In this document: one piece after another, positions 11,301 to 11,584 of the stretch
Layout of the letters: each line of letters begins with the position of its first letter
Numbering within the stretch: the stretch's first letter is position 1
Origin: Candidatus Woesearchaeota archaeon
GTDB taxonomy: Archaea > Nanobdellota > Nanobdellia > Woesearchaeales > GW2011-AR4
Assembly: GCA_030631975.1 (NCBI GenBank)
Contig: DAOVKD010000008.1
Location: 1 to 11,584, forward strand
Length of the DNA stretch: 11,584 nucleotides
Direction of reading: 5' to 3'
Program-made: the position numbers and the translations under genes
The notes under the pieces: generated by a model
The model's input: the letters and a program-made list of their open reading frames with translations, nothing else
Database searches by the model: none
What the model was told of the DNA's origin: nothing

Positions 11301-11318
11301 TTAATGTGGATACATTAA
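11301..11318. repeat. Small perfect hairpin
   Basis: TTAATGT (11301-11307) pairs with ACATTAA (11312-11318) over a 4-nt loop. It directly follows the third TTACGT repeat. Confidence 0.5.
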
Positions 11319-11395
11319 GAGCGGCTATCAATGGCGTGAAACAAGTTTAAAGTCATTGTAGACATCAAGATAGTATATGACACACCACACACTTC

Positions 11396-11554
11396 TTATT
11401 CATCTATGCTATTAGATTTTCTTAAATAAGTATTATTTCCATCATGGAAGATTTCATTCTTATATCTAAACCAGAATTCTTTTGCTAACTGAAAGACCTC
11501 GGGATTTTTTTGGATTAATAGTTCATCAGAAAGGTCTTTAGTAGAGACTATCAT
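11396..11554 (-). CDS. Small minus-strand protein crossing the circle junction (52 residues)
   Basis: The only convincing minus-strand gene. ATG is the complement of 11552-11554 and TAA that of 11396-11398. The 52-residue product is polar and largely helical (MIVSTKDLSDELLIQKNPEV, then FQLAKEFWFRYKNEIFHDG and a short Ser/Asn-rich tail). A TATA box on the same strand (11570-11583) sits about 23 bases before the start, giving a leaderless mRNA like the other operons. On the circle it is transcribed toward the terminase operon and away from the hairpin control region. I recognise no family; a small regulator is plausible from its separate promoter and orientation. Confidence 0.55.
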   Translation of the reverse strand: MIVSTKDLSDELLIQKNPEVFQLAKEFWFRYKNEIFHDGNNTYLRKSNSIDE

Positions 11555-11584
11555 TAGAATCTAAAAGTGTTATATTATTTAAAT
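11444..11584. repeat. Right copy of the 141-bp terminal overlap
   Basis: Identical to 1-141 over the full length. See the left copy for interpretation. Confidence 0.95.

Larger units (their letters stand above)
11225..11395. other. Short non-coding stretch between convergent genes
   Basis: It separates the plus-strand terminase operon from the minus-strand 52-residue gene. It contains the hairpin at 11234-11289, three TTACGT copies and a small hairpin at 11301-11318. No gene seen. Confidence 0.5.

Overview
This window is best read as one complete small circular genome of a tailed-virus-lineage (HK97-fold) archaeal virus. Bases 1-141 recur exactly at 11444-11584, so the contig closes on itself and the unique circle is 11,443 bp. 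An overlap of exactly 141 bases looks like a k=141 assembly overlap rather than a biological terminal repeat. The DNA is AT-rich. The archaeal signals are TATA boxes (two with an upstream CCGAAA BRE-like element) lying 23-26 bases before a start codon, which implies leaderless mRNAs at operon heads. Genes inside operons instead use Shine-Dalgarno sites or overlapping stop/start codons. TGA is used as a stop. The host cannot be named from sequence alone; an uncultured, possibly DPANN-type archaeon is a guess.

Layout. (1) 112-1169: about 1 kb with no convincing gene, holding a run of strong hairpins (281-493, 628-651, 785-825), a low-complexity A/C then purine-rich stretch (about 500-1000) and a long stem-loop (1039-1107). 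It is a candidate replication, packaging or regulatory region. (2) 1170-8131, plus strand: virion genes. These are a connector-like protein, a beta-sandwich protein, the portal, two small proteins (one with two membrane segments), a scaffold-like acidic coiled-coil protein, a decoration protein, the major capsid protein, small head-associated proteins, a 450-residue fibre with internal repeats and a second beta-rich surface protein. TATA boxes precede 1170, 4255 and 6231. (3) 8172-11224, plus strand: a second operon with the clearest promoter. It encodes a possible ribbon-helix-helix regulator, a small conserved-looking protein, an OB-fold-like ssDNA-binding candidate, several small proteins, a tRNA-like gene without a normal anticodon arm followed by a structured RNA, a small helix-turn-helix protein that may be the small terminase, and the large terminase. 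(4) 11225-11443: hairpins, repeated TTACGT and a minus-strand 52-residue gene that crosses the circle junction and converges on the terminase operon.

Together the genes give capsid assembly (scaffold, capsid, decoration), DNA packaging (portal, terminase) and host attachment (fibre, beta-sandwich proteins). No tape measure, tail tube, polymerase, primase, helicase, Rep or integrase is recognisable. The element is therefore either an extremely reduced short-tailed virus using host replication, or a capsid-encoding satellite that borrows functions. The degenerate tRNA/structured RNA and the hairpin array are the least explained parts.
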